DNA of 64,000 nucleotides from JAAXGI01 sp965206975 (GTDB lineage: Bacteria; Gemmatimonadota; Gemmatimonadetes; Longimicrobiales; Gaopeijiaceae). Shown piece after piece: positions 27,655 through 36,640 of this stretch. Position 1 is the first letter of the stretch. Every line of letters starts with the position of its first letter. The stretch is from contig OZ242253.1 in assembly GCA_965206975.1 (NCBI GenBank), positions 2,170,001 to 2,234,000 of the forward strand. The letters run 5' to 3'. A program made the translations under genes and the position numbers. The notes below the pieces were generated by a model. The model made no database searches. It had not been told where the DNA came from and worked only from the letters and a program-made list of their open reading frames with translations.

Positions 27655-28998
27655 CGCAACCATCGTATCTGTTCTCGGCCCCATGTACAAGGTGAGGGCT
27701 CCCCGCTACGGATTCGTCACAGCGCCCGGGATCTGACCGATGGAGGCGGGCTGATTCTGGTCCGGTATCTGTGGGACGGCATGGGCCTGGGCTCCTGGAT
27801 CGACCGTCGGAGCGAAGGGCTTGCCGGCTTCTTCCGTCCCAGCCTGATGGTCGAGGTGTGGGTCGTGCTTCTGCTCTACGGTGGCCGCGTGCTCGACGAT
27901 TTGCCGCTCCTGGACCGGCGCGGCATTCGACGCCTGTTCGGCTGGACTCGCCTGCCCGATCCCACCACGTTCGGACGCTGGTTGCGCCGCGCAGGTGAGC
28001 CGCTCGTGCCCCTCCTCGACGAACTCCTGTGGCACATCGTGTGCCGGCGCTGGAGACTGGGGGGCGTGCCCCGGGCGCTGACCCTGACCCTCGACTCCAC
28101 CGTCAGCGTGCGCTACGGACGCAAGCAAGTGGGCGCCGAGCGGGGCTACAACCCGCACAAGCCCGGTCGACCGTCGCACCATCCGCTTCTGGCCTTCGTT
28201 CAGGAGACGGGAGACTGTATGGGCATCCGTTGGCGCCCGGGCAACGCCCCCACCGCCGCGGGGGCCGAGGCGTGGATCACCGACTTGGTGGGGCGCCTGC
28301 GCTCCGTGGGGGTCGAGACCATCACCGTGCGTCTCGACAAGGGCTTCTTCAGCCGATCCATGGTACGGACCCTCGATGACCTCGAGGTCCGTTTCCTGCT
28401 CAAGCTCCCTGCCCACCGCTGGCTTGCCGACCACCACCAGCCCTGGCGTCGCTCTCGCAAGGGTGAGCACATCTTCCCCGGTCATGAGCTCTGGACCACC
28501 TCCGGCTGTCTGTGGGGCGTCCGTCTTCTCTCGCTCCACACACGGCGTCCGCTCCAAGGCCCAGACACCCTCGCGCTCGACACCTACGAAGTCCCACTAA
28601 GCGCTCACGTACTCACCAACATCGAAGGCATCCACGTCCTCACCGCCTGGCGCCGCTACAACCAGGGCGCTGTCGTCGAACAGAGGATCAAGGAACTCGG
28701 CCAGCTCGGAGCAGGGGCCACCGCCATCGATGACCTCGATGGCAACGCGCTCCTCTGGGCCCTCGGCGCCATCGCCTACCAGCTCCTCCACACACTCAGG
28801 ACCACCGCCCTCTCCGGAGCCTGGCGCACAGCTCAACCCAACCGCCTCCGGCTCTGGCTCCTCCGCTTGCCCGCCAAGCTCACTCGCCACAGCCGCAAGC
28901 TCTACGTCCAGTTGCTCCGTGACGATCCCGCCAGACCCCATATCCTCCTCGCTCTCAGACGCCTCGCCTCCGGACTCCCGCCTCCTCTCCCAGCCTGA
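27601..28998 (+). CDS. IS1380-family transposase (copy A)
   Basis: The 465-residue DDE transposase has the group signature around GYNPHKPGRPSHHPLLAF. The catalytic carboxylates are expected at D in LTLDSTVSVRYG, D in VRLDKGFFSRSM and E in GAVVEQRIKEL. The TTG at 27601 is the first start in the open frame, but GTG at 27652 is also possible; neither has a strong ribosome site. About 200 bases of non-coding sequence follow the stop before the element end. The long open frame on the opposite strand is a GC shadow repeated in each copy. Confidence 0.88.
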   Translation: MRALRPRRFLATKGTQTVRNHRICSRPHVQGEGSPLRIRHSARDLTDGGGLILVRYLWDGMGLGSWIDRRSEGLAGFFRPSLMVEVWVVLLLYGGRVLDDLPLLDRRGIRRLFGWTRLPDPTTFGRWLRRAGEPLVPLLDELLWHIVCRRWRLGGVPRALTLTLDSTVSVRYGRKQVGAERGYNPHKPGRPSHHPLLAFVQETGDCMGIRWRPGNAPTAAGAEAWITDLVGRLRSVGVETITVRLDKGFFSRSMVRTLDDLEVRFLLKLPAHRWLADHHQPWRRSRKGEHIFPGHELWTTSGCLWGVRLLSLHTRRPLQGPDTLALDTYEVPLSAHVLTNIEGIHVLTAWRRYNQGAVVEQRIKELGQLGAGATAIDDLDGNALLWALGAIAYQLLHTLRTTALSGAWRTAQPNRLRLWLLRLPAKLTRHSRKLYVQLLRDDPARPHILLALRRLASGLPPPLPA

Positions 28999-29295
28999 CT
29001 ACTCCCGCCCCGCATTCCTCCAGGCCCTCTCCCCTCCAGTCGTCCTCCCCGTCTGTCCAATACCGCCCCGCCCACTCAATACCACAGATCCGAGCCGCCT
29101 CTTTTCCCTCCGTCAGCCCCCCATATCCCCGCCAACTTCCCCTCCCCTCCCAGCCACACCCCTCAGTCCCCTATTTCTCCTCTCCCTGCAGGATCCGAGC
29201 TCAACCCTCATCTTCCAGACACATTGTTGGTTGGCCAGGCTAGGAGCTCATAGAGCCGATGGCGGGAGAACTGGAAAGCCTGATGATCGCTAGGA

Positions 29296-29544
29296 TCACT
29301 CCGCCACAATCTCGCCCCTCCTCGCGAAGACGTGGATCGCCATCCGGTAGAGGATCGGGAACGATTCCGGGGCGGTCTGGCGCAACAACTGATCATGCGC
29401 CTCGTCGAACTCAGAAACAAGCTCGTCCGTCAGGGTCGGGCCGATCCTACGGCAGGCGCGTGTCCTCCCCCTCCACGAGTCGCGTGTGGATTCAATCGGC
29501 CCCTCGACCAGATGAAAGGCCCGGAGGTCGAAATGATCCTTCAA
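29296..29544 (-). other. Unidentified open frame remnant upstream of the GNAT gene
   Basis: A minus-strand frame reads GPTLTDELVSEFDEAHDQLL and then APESFPILYRMAIHVFARRG before a stop at 29296, 85 bases before the GNAT start. It begins only with a TTG and has no ribosome site. A second frame just upstream (29492-29764) contains RRTKEVVLEFNPDWSSVNYR. Together they may be one frameshifted gene. I do not recognise the family. Confidence 0.35.
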
Positions 29545-29858
29545 CGAAGCAAATGTCGCCCCGGTAGTTTACGGAACTCCAGTCAGGATTGAACTCCAAT
29601 ACCACCTCCTTTGTTCGCCGGGCGATGGCGTCCTGGAAGGGCAACCAGGAAAAGTGCCGCGCGCCGCGCTCGGTGGACGCCGGAGAGGTCGGGCGCCGGC
29701 TTCCTCCGGTCGACAGACAGACCGCACTCGGCCCTTGGCCGGCTCGCGGGTACGCCTCGACCACGCGAAATCCGGGCGTTATCGTCAGGTGGCGTCCAAG
29801 CCCGGACCGACGAGGGGAGGTCCTCCCGAATTCGTACGGGCCGGAGGCGGAGGAGCGC

Positions 29859-29931
<73 letters not shown>

Positions 29932-29946
29932 TTTTTAAGTCTTTAT

Positions 29947-31604
29947 CTCGGATCCTGCAGGGAGAGGAGAAATAGGGGACTGAGGGGTGTGGCTGGGAGG
30001 GGAGGGGAAGTTGGCGGGGATATGGGGGGCTGACGGAGGGAAAAGAGGCGGCTCGGATCTGTGGTATTGAGTGGGCGGGGCGGTATTGGACAGACGGGGA
30101 GGACGACTGGAGGGGAGAGGGCCTGGAGGAATGCGGGGCGGGAGTAGTCAGGCTGGGAGAGGAGGCGGGAGTCCGGAGGCGAGGCGTCTGAGAGCGAGGA
30201 GGATATGGGGTCTGGCGGGATCGTCACGGAGCAACTGGACGTAGAGCTTGCGGCTGTGGCGAGTGAGCTTGGCGGGCAAGCGGAGGAGCCAGAGCCGGAG
30301 GCGGTTGGGTTGAGCTGTGCGCCAGGCTCCGGAGAGGGCGGTGGTCCTGAGTGTGTGGAGGAGCTGGTAGGCGATGGCGCCGAGGGCCCAGAGGAGCGCG
30401 TTGCCATCGAGGTCATCGATGGCGGTGGCCCCTGCTCCGAGCTGGCCGAGTTCCTTGATCCTCTGTTCGACGACAGCGCCCTGGTTGTAGCGGCGCCAGG
30501 CGGTGAGGACGTGGATGCCTTCGATGTTGGTGAGTACGTGAGCGCTTAGTGGGACTTCGTAGGTGTCGAGCGCGAGGGTGTCTGGGCCTTGGAGCGGACG
30601 CCGTGTGTGGAGCGAGAGAAGACGGACGCCCCACAGACAGCCGGAGGTGGTCCAGAGCTCATGACCGGGGAAGATGTGCTCACCCTTGCGAGAGCGACGC
30701 CAGGGCTGGTGATGGTCGGCAAGCCAGCGGTGGGCAGGGAGCTTGAGCAGGAAACGGACCTCGAGGTCATCGAGGGTCCGTACCATGGATCGGCTGAAGA
30801 AGCCCTTGTCGAGACGCACGGTGATGGTCTCGACCCCCACGGAGCGCAGGCGCCCCACCAAGTCGGTGATCCACGCCTCGGCCCCCGCGGCGGTGGGGGC
30901 GTTGCCCGGGCGCCAACGGATGCCCATACAGTCTCCCGTCTCCTGAACGAAGGCCAGAAGCGGATGGTGCGACGGTCGACCGGGCTTGTGCGGATTGTAG
31001 CCCCGCTCGGCGCCCACTTGCTTGCGTCCGTAGCGCACGCTGACGGTGGAGTCGAGGGTCAGGGTCAGCGCCCGGGGCACGCCCCCCAGTCTCCAGCGCC
31101 GGCACACGATGTGCCACAGGAGTTCGTCGAGGAGGGGCACGAGCGGCTCACCTGCGCGGCGCAACCAGCGTCCGAACGTGGTGGGATCGGGCAGGCGAGT
31201 CCAGCCGAACAGGCGTCGAATGCCGCGCCGGTCCAGGAGCGGCAAATCGTCGAGCACGCGGCCACCGTAGAGCAGAAGCACGACCCACACCTCGACCATC
31301 AGGCTGGGACGGAAGAAGCCGGCAAGCCCTTCGCTCCGACGGTCGATCCAGGAGCCCAGGCCCATGCCGTCCCACAGATACCGGACCAGAATCAGCCCGC
31401 CTCCATCGGTCAGATCCCGGGCGCTGTGACGAATCCGTAGCGGGGAGCCCTCACCTTGTACATGGGGCCGAGAACAGATACGATGGTTGCGCACCGTCTG
31501 GGTGCCTTTTGTGGCGAGGAACCTTCTTGGAGGAAGTGCCCTCAACCTAAGGCCTTAGACGGTGTTTTTCTTCCCTATGCTACTCCCCTCATGCAGGATC
31601 CGGG
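29947..31604. mobile_element. IS1380-family element, copy B (1658 bp), minus orientation
   Basis: It has the same ends as copy A, inverted: CTCGGATCCTGCAG at the left and TGCAGGATCCGGG at the right, with exactly the same length. The five flanking bases are TTTAT on the left and TTGAT on the right, so the duplication is imperfect by one base. The tRNA-Lys gene lies between copies A and B, which face each other. Confidence 0.92.
30148..31545 (-). CDS. IS1380-family transposase (copy B)
   Basis: This is a 465-residue protein differing from copy A by only a few residues, for example MRALPPRR against MRALRPRR at the start. All catalytic motifs (LTLDSTVSVRYG, VRLDKGFFS, VEQRIKEL) are intact. It is expected to be active if expressed. 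Confidence 0.88.
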   Translation of the reverse strand: MRALPPRRFLATKGTQTVRNHRICSRPHVQGEGSPLRIRHSARDLTDGGGLILVRYLWDGMGLGSWIDRRSEGLAGFFRPSLMVEVWVVLLLYGGRVLDDLPLLDRRGIRRLFGWTRLPDPTTFGRWLRRAGEPLVPLLDELLWHIVCRRWRLGGVPRALTLTLDSTVSVRYGRKQVGAERGYNPHKPGRPSHHPLLAFVQETGDCMGIRWRPGNAPTAAGAEAWITDLVGRLRSVGVETITVRLDKGFFSRSMVRTLDDLEVRFLLKLPAHRWLADHHQPWRRSRKGEHIFPGHELWTTSGCLWGVRLLSLHTRRPLQGPDTLALDTYEVPLSAHVLTNIEGIHVLTAWRRYNQGAVVEQRIKELGQLGAGATAIDDLDGNALLWALGAIAYQLLHTLRTTALSGAWRTAQPNRLRLWLLRLPAKLTRHSRKLYVQLLRDDPARPHILLALRRLASGLPPPLPA

Positions 31605-31612
31605 TTGATATA

Positions 31613-32068
31613 TCAGTCGCCTAGGTCTGATCGATCTTCGTGGTCCGGCGAAGATGTCTTGTCCGTGCAGACATAGTGCATGAGGGATTGAGACCGAATG
31701 CCATGGCGGTTCTCCTTCATGGTCTGGATGTTGATGATGGGTAAAGAACGGCCAGGGATCGGGTTCTTTCTCCCCCGCTCCCTGCCGTTCACTTCTCTCA
31801 AGCCCTCCTCCCACTCCATTCCGCCGGCCTGAGTCGCTGGGGGGCGAGCGAGAATTTCCGGGAGCGGCGACTGGCGGAGGACGCACTCGAGCGGCGTTTC
31901 CGTGGTGAAGCCGGCGGACCGGCGGACCGGCAGCAGGGTGTCCCGATCGGGACAGCGCATGGTGCGGTCGCCCTCGATGACCTCCCGGACGGGCTTCGGA
32001 GCCAGGCCGATCTCGGCGAACAGCTCGCCACCGGTCGGCATGTCGGAAGTGAAGTCGTGATCGAACAT
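31613..32068 (-). CDS. Hypothetical protein, divergent from a small membrane protein gene
   Basis: The frame gives about 151 residues from the ATG at 32066-32068 (MFDHDFTSDMPTGGELFAEI), which has an AGGAG site nine bases upstream. Longer in-frame starts exist but lack such a site. No domain is recognised; it is hydrophilic with no signal peptide. The 3' end is only eight bases from the right end of IS1380 copy B, so the C-terminal residues may not be original. It is divergent from the gene at 32152. Confidence 0.5.
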   Translation of the reverse strand: MFDHDFTSDMPTGGELFAEIGLAPKPVREVIEGDRTMRCPDRDTLLPVRRSAGFTTETPLECVLRQSPLPEILARPPATQAGGMEWEEGLREVNGRERGRKNPIPGRSLPIINIQTMKENRHGIRSQSLMHYVCTDKTSSPDHEDRSDLGD

Positions 32069-32151
32069 GGCTGTGGTCTCCTGTGTCATTTGCCCTGCCC
32101 GGCGCACGCTTGGTTCTTGCTCCACGGGAAAGCGGTTGCGATAGTCGTGCC

Positions 32152-32541
32152 ATGGAGACGAGCGGATTCATCCGGCGCCGCGGTTTCTGGCTGCTCGCGC
32201 TGCTGTGGCTGCCGGCCGGTGTCATGGCGACCGCAGTGGTCCGCTTCGGACCGGGGACGGGATCGGTGCCGCCCGGCATGTGGGTGATGGTAATGCTGAT
32301 GTCGGCGGGATCGCTGGTGTTCGTCGCGCCCTGCGGCCTGCCACTGGCGCTGGGTTGCCGGCGGCTCTGGCGTCTGGGTTACCGCCGCAGCGCCTGGTCG
32401 GCGGGCACTGGGCTCGGTACGGTCACGGTGGCGGCGTCGCTGTTCGCGGGGCTGCTCGGGCCGCTGGCGATCGCGGTCTATGCGGCTGTGATCAGCCTAC
32501 CGGTGTGGATCGCCTGGTTGTTGTTGGCGCGCCGGAGTTGA
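32152..32541 (+). CDS. Small inner-membrane protein of unknown function
   Basis: The 129-residue product starts METSGFIRRRGFWLLALLWL. It has about four hydrophobic segments: residues 12-30, the MWVMVMLMSAGSLVFVAPCG region, the GTVTVAASLFAGLLGPLAIA region and a short last one with WIAWLLLA. Positively charged loops fit an inner-membrane topology. The ATG at 32152 is the latest start that keeps the first helix. The family is not recognised. Confidence 0.6.
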   Translation: METSGFIRRRGFWLLALLWLPAGVMATAVVRFGPGTGSVPPGMWVMVMLMSAGSLVFVAPCGLPLALGCRRLWRLGYRRSAWSAGTGLGTVTVAASLFAGLLGPLAIAVYAAVISLPVWIAWLLLARRS

Positions 32542-32842
32542 TAGCCGACGACGGCTGACCAGCAGCGCAGGAGGGCACGGCTCACGATCGATTGGGCCGG
32601 AGCGCCCGGTCACCGTTTCAACCAGGAAACTCCCACGAGAACGATCTAACGAGTGAGTTTGTAGCCCAGGCACTGCAAGCCGATCTCGACGCCCGGTTTT
32701 TCCACTACGACACTCAACGGCCAGACTTCGGATACCGAAACCAGGGACGAAGGCCGATCGAAACCATCGATTCGTTCGTTAGCCAAGAAGCGCAAGAGGA
32801 CACATCATCCAGTCCCGAAGGCATTCACGCAGCCTGCCTCGC
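32542..32842. other. Convergent intergenic gap, nothing recognised
   Basis: This is a stretch of about 300 bases between the small membrane protein gene and the VOC gene. It contains no supported gene, and it does not match the dispersed repeat seen in other convergent gaps. Confidence 0.35.
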
Positions 32843-33355
32843 CTACCCATCCCAATCCGGCCACGAGATTTGGACGCGGATTCCCTCGGGATCCCTGAGC
32901 GACACGTTGTCGCTACCGACCCGGAGGTCGTTATCGAGCCCAGCCTCCCGGATGGCCGTGGCCACACGATCGGGCTCGAAGTCCTCCACCCCGACACAGA
33001 AGTGATCGATATCGCCGGCCGGTTCGCGCTGCGGCACGCTCAGTAAAGATAGCCCGTCCGCTAAATCCAAGGCGTAGGGTCGTCCCGGGACTTCCCTCTC
33101 CGGAGGTAAGCTGAAGAGCTGTCGGTAGAAGTCCACGGAACGGTCCAAATCCGAGTTTTGAAGATTGACGTGGTTGATGTTGATTCCCCTCAGGACACCT
33201 TCCTGTCGGGGAACTGCCCGATTGGGCCCGCTCGGTCGCCGGCCATTCACCATTCCGACGGGGACCATTCCAAAAGTGAGGGCCTTGACTAGTTCCCTCC
33301 GGCTCATGCTGCCGCGTTCATAGTCGCGTAGGAGTGCCTCGATAACTCGAGTCAT
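32843..33355 (-). CDS. Exported VOC-superfamily (glyoxalase/dioxygenase-like) protein
   Basis: The 170-residue protein carries an early SRRELVKAL segment like a Tat or twin-arginine motif, then a single VOC domain. The domain opens at ININHVNLQNSDLDRSVDFY, continues with YALDLADGLSLLSVP and DHFCVGVEDF, and closes with RDPEGIRVQISWP. VOC proteins bind a metal and catalyse isomerisation, epimerisation or dioxygenation; the substrate here is unknown. AAGGAGAGAGG precedes the ATG at 33355. Confidence 0.82.
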   Translation of the reverse strand: MTRVIEALLRDYERGSMSRRELVKALTFGMVPVGMVNGRRPSGPNRAVPRQEGVLRGININHVNLQNSDLDRSVDFYRQLFSLPPEREVPGRPYALDLADGLSLLSVPQREPAGDIDHFCVGVEDFEPDRVATAIREAGLDNDLRVGSDNVSLRDPEGIRVQISWPDWDG

Positions 33356-33778
33356 GGGATCCTCTCTCCTTGTGGCTTGGTCATGTGGTTCTACTCACGG
33401 CGCCCTTCGGCCTCTACTTTTCCAAACTCGACTCGGTCGCCAGGATAGGGACAGTTCTGACTGTAGTGTCGCAGGAGTCGGCCACGATCACGCACTGCCA
33501 TGAGGAACGGGAGCTACGCCCAACTGCGAAGACGAGGAAAAGATGAGATGCACAGAAGGGGGCAGCAAGCAAAACGACCAGTGCTCTTCCACGAGCAGGC
33601 CCCTTCGCTGACCCGGAGTGAGCAGGGTGACTCGCCCCAGGCCCCGACCATTGCTGCACATCCGGAAATAGCGAAGGCAGTGGAGTCTGCGCCGTCGCCG
33701 TTCCTCTTCTTCCCTCTTTAGCGCCGGTCGAACGTTAACAGGTGTCGGATACCGGACACCCATTCCCAAGGAGCACAA
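33356..33778. other. Divergent intergenic region
   Basis: This is 423 bases between the divergent VOC and cupin genes and must hold both promoters. No gene is supported. Confidence 0.4.
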
Positions 33779-34261
33779 ATGCGTACCGTCCTGGTCATCG
33801 TTGTCGGCTTGCTCACGGTAGGATCTGCGGAAGCGTCGGCTCGCCAAGTTGTGGTTCGCCAAGAGGCCCCGACCGACCGCGCAGTGGGCTTTTCGCTCTC
33901 CGAGCTCCAAGCAGACTTCCGGGAGATGGACGCGGAGGGGCTCTCCACGCTCCGTCTTCTAGAAGGCGGGACATACAACGTAAACATCCGTCGCATCCGA
34001 GGCGGGGAAACGGCCCTCATACACCCGGTGACAGCAGATGTCTGGGTAGTGCAAGAGGGATCCGGGACTCTGGTGACGGGAGGAAGCCTTGTCGACGAGA
34101 ATGGCGCGGCGGTATCGGGACAACGTGGGGCTGCGATTCGCGGAGGTGTGACTCGTGTGATCAGGCCGGGAGATGTTGTGTTTGTCCCGGCCGGGGTACC
34201 CCACGGGATCCGTGACACTGACGGGATCACTTGGCTCAATATCCGTTTCGACACCAGGTAG
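33779..34261 (+). CDS. Secreted single-domain cupin
   Basis: The 160-residue product has a signal peptide (VLVIVVGLLTVGSAEASA) and one cupin barrel. Motif 1 is represented by HPVTADVWVVQEGSGTLVTG and motif 2 by RPGDVVFVPAGVPHGI, with likely metal ligands in these two stretches. CCAAGGAGCACAA precedes the ATG. Its core resembles each half of the bicupin at 45820-46749. No substrate can be assigned. Confidence 0.85.
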   Translation: MRTVLVIVVGLLTVGSAEASARQVVVRQEAPTDRAVGFSLSELQADFREMDAEGLSTLRLLEGGTYNVNIRRIRGGETALIHPVTADVWVVQEGSGTLVTGGSLVDENGAAVSGQRGAAIRGGVTRVIRPGDVVFVPAGVPHGIRDTDGITWLNIRFDTR

Positions 34262-34853
34262 CTCGACGTCCGCTTGGTCTACGGCGCCCGGAGGAGCGTG
34301 CTCGGTCGTAAGCCCGCCGGGATGTCGCCGCCGGTGTGTAGCGCCAAACCGCTTCAAACGACACCAAGACGGCTATGAGGCTGCGCGGGTCCAAAAAGAG
34401 TACAGTAAGTAACTCATGAGGAAGAAGTTCGAGCATTGGACCCAGTCCTCCCCATGAAGCGGAGAGTCGGGAGAGGGCCTTAGCCGTAGAGCTGTGAAGC
34501 AGAGGGTAGGCAGCGCGGTAGCACTGAGATGGGCGTCGCCTCAATTCCTCGGCCCTGGATATGGCGCCGTGTTTGCCGCGGGCACACCGGGTCCGCCAGC
34601 AACCGAGAATCCCCACCGCCTAACCGAAATTCGTTGCCTGTGTGACCCATTGCCGCAGAACGAGAGCGCAGTCGGGCTGATGTGCTACGACCACATTCGA
34701 ACCATTGCGCATGACCTACCGGCCAGCCTAGGTCAGTGGAGAACGTGAACGCGATCGACTGCCGTGACAACGACGAGTTGCTCGTCGGCGAGCTGGGACA
34801 CTGGAGGGTGCAGCGGGGTCACTTCGCAGCCCTAAATCGGGCCGGGCGATCGC
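34262..34853. other. Convergent intergenic gap, nothing recognised
   Basis: This is 592 bases between the cupin and the second NHL gene. I see only random open frames. The end of a decayed gene may be present, but I cannot support one. Confidence 0.35.
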
Positions 34854-35906
34854 TTAGGGTCGTACTCGATCGTACCTTTGGAGCTTGCGAGGGAACGGCT
34901 CCCCTCCGTAAATGTTGCCCTCGCGATCCACGGCAACGAACTCCGCTCCGTTGCCCGGGATGACGTGAGGATTCGCCCACGGGAAGCGAATGAACTCCTT
35001 CACCCAACCCGTCTCGACTTCGCCAATCCGAATCCCTATTTCCCACCCGGGGTTCTGCACATTGTCGGACTCGGAGTCTGCCACGTAAATCCCCCCCTGG
35101 TCGTCAAAGGCAATTCCGCTCGGGCGCCCGAACTGGGTCCATGTGGCGGCATGATTTCCCTGTTGGTCGAAGATCTGGATCCGGCTGTTGCTCCGATCTC
35201 CCACGAAGATCCGACCGTCCATATCGATAGCGATTGCGTGCAGGGCACGGAACTGCCCCGGGGCGTAGCCAGTCTCTCCCCAGGACATGAGGAACTCGCC
35301 GCGGCTGTTGTACTTCATCACACGGTTGTTGCCGTCTTCGTTGTGGCCATCTGCGATGAACACATCTCCGTTCGCCGCAACTGCCACATCGCTCGGGGAG
35401 GTGAAGTGGTTCGGACCATCCCCCTGCTCTCCGGGTGTGCCGAGGGTCATGAGCACCTCGCCCACCGGGCTGAACTTGATGACCTGGTGGCCCCGCTGGT
35501 CACCTGCGGGGATGTTGCTGTCGCTCACGGCGTCGGTCACCCAGACGTTGCCGTCTGAGTCGACGTCGATTCCATGAGGCCAGATGAATAGTCCGCTGCC
35601 GAAGGCCTGGACCAGGTTTCCGTCAGGATCGAACTTCGAGACAGGAGGCAGGTCCGAGTCAAGGCACTCGGTTCCGAACCGCTCAGCCCCGGCATCGCAG
35701 CGTATCACGGCCCAGATGTGCCGTCCGTCAGGGTCGACCGTCACCTTGCCGACCGCTCCCATTTCCCTGCCGTCGGGCAGCTTCGCCCAGCCGTCGATGA
35801 TCGAGTACGGGTTCGACGAGTTCTGCGAAGCGGCATGCTGCGGCGCCGCCAACGAGGCGAGGATCAGTAACGCGGCTACGGATACGATTGGCTTGCAAAC
35901 CGACAT
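34854..35906 (-). CDS. Secreted NHL-repeat beta-propeller protein, paralogue of 5563-6612
   Basis: The 350-residue product has a signal peptide (VSVAALLILASLAAPQHAAS) and the same blade series as the gene at 5563: PYSIIDGWAKLPDGREMG, FIWPHGIDVDSDGNVWVTDA, PSDVAVAANGDVFIADG, LHAIAIDMDGRIFVGDR and VAVDREGNIYGGE. The ATG at 35904-35906 has GAGGTGG upstream; the frame extends further without support. The two paralogues align along their full length. Activity is unknown; family members include lyases and binding proteins. Confidence 0.88.
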   Translation of the reverse strand: MSVCKPIVSVAALLILASLAAPQHAASQNSSNPYSIIDGWAKLPDGREMGAVGKVTVDPDGRHIWAVIRCDAGAERFGTECLDSDLPPVSKFDPDGNLVQAFGSGLFIWPHGIDVDSDGNVWVTDAVSDSNIPAGDQRGHQVIKFSPVGEVLMTLGTPGEQGDGPNHFTSPSDVAVAANGDVFIADGHNEDGNNRVMKYNSRGEFLMSWGETGYAPGQFRALHAIAIDMDGRIFVGDRSNSRIQIFDQQGNHAATWTQFGRPSGIAFDDQGGIYVADSESDNVQNPGWEIGIRIGEVETGWVKEFIRFPWANPHVIPGNGAEFVAVDREGNIYGGEPFPRKLQRYDRVRP

Positions 35907-36039
35907 GGGCCACCTCGATGCACTCTGAACGGGTCCACACTCTGGCTGTCCGTACCGTACGGGTGCCGAGTTCAACGGGCAAGGCATCAAACGGAGGTGG
36001 CACGCGGCCCTGATCTGCCGGGCGGGACCCTCTGGCATG

Positions 36040-36526
36040 CCTCGTCCAGTCGTGACCTTCGAGACGTTTCTCCTCTCGACGTGCAGATCGCGCAGCCTCT
36101 CGGACATTGATCCGAACCCAGCGAACAAGCTCTGGTTCATGGACTTCGCGAATGAGCACATCGGTCGGCTCGATGCTCAGACCGGGTAAACCACGCTCTA
36201 TGAGACGTCAACGTCGATTCGCACCCGCACCGCCGAAGCTCGATTCCAAGCACCGCGTCCGGTATGCGGGATTCGGCGCCAGCGTGGGCAGAGTGTTTGA
36301 CCCTCAATCCGACGAATTCCAGGAGTGGGTTCCTCCGACGCCTCGCGCCAAGGTGCACGTTACGCACCTGGATCGGTTTGGCGATCCTCCGACCGGGTCC
36401 ATGTACTGCGACCGGGCCGACCGGCTCGTTTTCGAGACGGAAGAGGTTAGCGAGTATCTCTCGCCCGAGTTGGGCGTTAATGTCTGGCGAGCATTCTTGG
36501 AGGACTCATCGATGCCAGTCACGTGA
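36040..36526 (+). pseudogene. Decayed streptogramin-lyase-like (Vgb) beta-propeller gene
   Basis: Fragments in different frames follow the order of virginiamycin-B-lyase-like propellers: VTFETFLLST, DPNPANKLWFMDFANEHIGR and LDAQTG followed by an in-frame stop. After a shift come DSKHRVRYAGFGASVGRVFD, PQSDEFQEWVPPTPRA, TGSMYCDRADRLVFETEEV and WRAFLEDSSMPVT. Several frameshifts or stops and missing blades make it non-functional. It lies just upstream of the second NHL gene, in divergent orientation. Confidence 0.65.
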
Positions 36527-36640
36527 TGGATGGAGAGCAGTCAGAGATCCTCGCTGATCTCCCTTCAGGCGCCGGATGACCGTCAGCGGTATTCGAGATC
36601 CCTCCTCGCATTGTCCTCATCCATGAGAGGGAGGCAGACC

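Larger units (their letters stand above)
27542..29199. mobile_element. IS1380-family element, copy A (1658 bp), plus orientation
   Basis: The element begins CCCGGATCCTGCATGAGG and ends CTGCAGGATCCGAG. The ends are short imperfect inverted repeats, C(C/T)CGGATCCTGCA. The flanks are a perfect 5-base duplication, CTCAA (27537-27541 and 29200-29204). It sits after codon 4 of the GNAT gene. It is nearly identical to copy B, and to copy C except in the 3' tail. Confidence 0.93.
25212..29211 (-). pseudogene. GNAT-family N-acetyltransferase gene split by two insertion sequences
   Basis: Three separated pieces join exactly. Start ATG and codons for MRVE are at 29211-29200. The body is 27536-26835 (FSSPEGFLDRAGPFL through VARLTQRLL). 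The end is 25334-25212 (DDGLDYCMRFTDLSNPTSN, then IYQNIGYEPACDM). Removing the IS1380 element with one CTCAA copy, and the IS1182-type element with one CTAG copy, restores a single 278-residue frame. The acetyl-CoA loop is PEHRRRGYATACVARL, followed by the family's NPTSNHIYQNIGY. As it stands the gene cannot make a full protein. Its substrate is unknown. Confidence 0.92.

Noticed and set aside
30589..31440. 283-codon antisense frame conserved in all IS1380 copies
   Set aside because: Conservation only reflects identity of the copies; codon content is that of a GC shadow and no start signal is seen.
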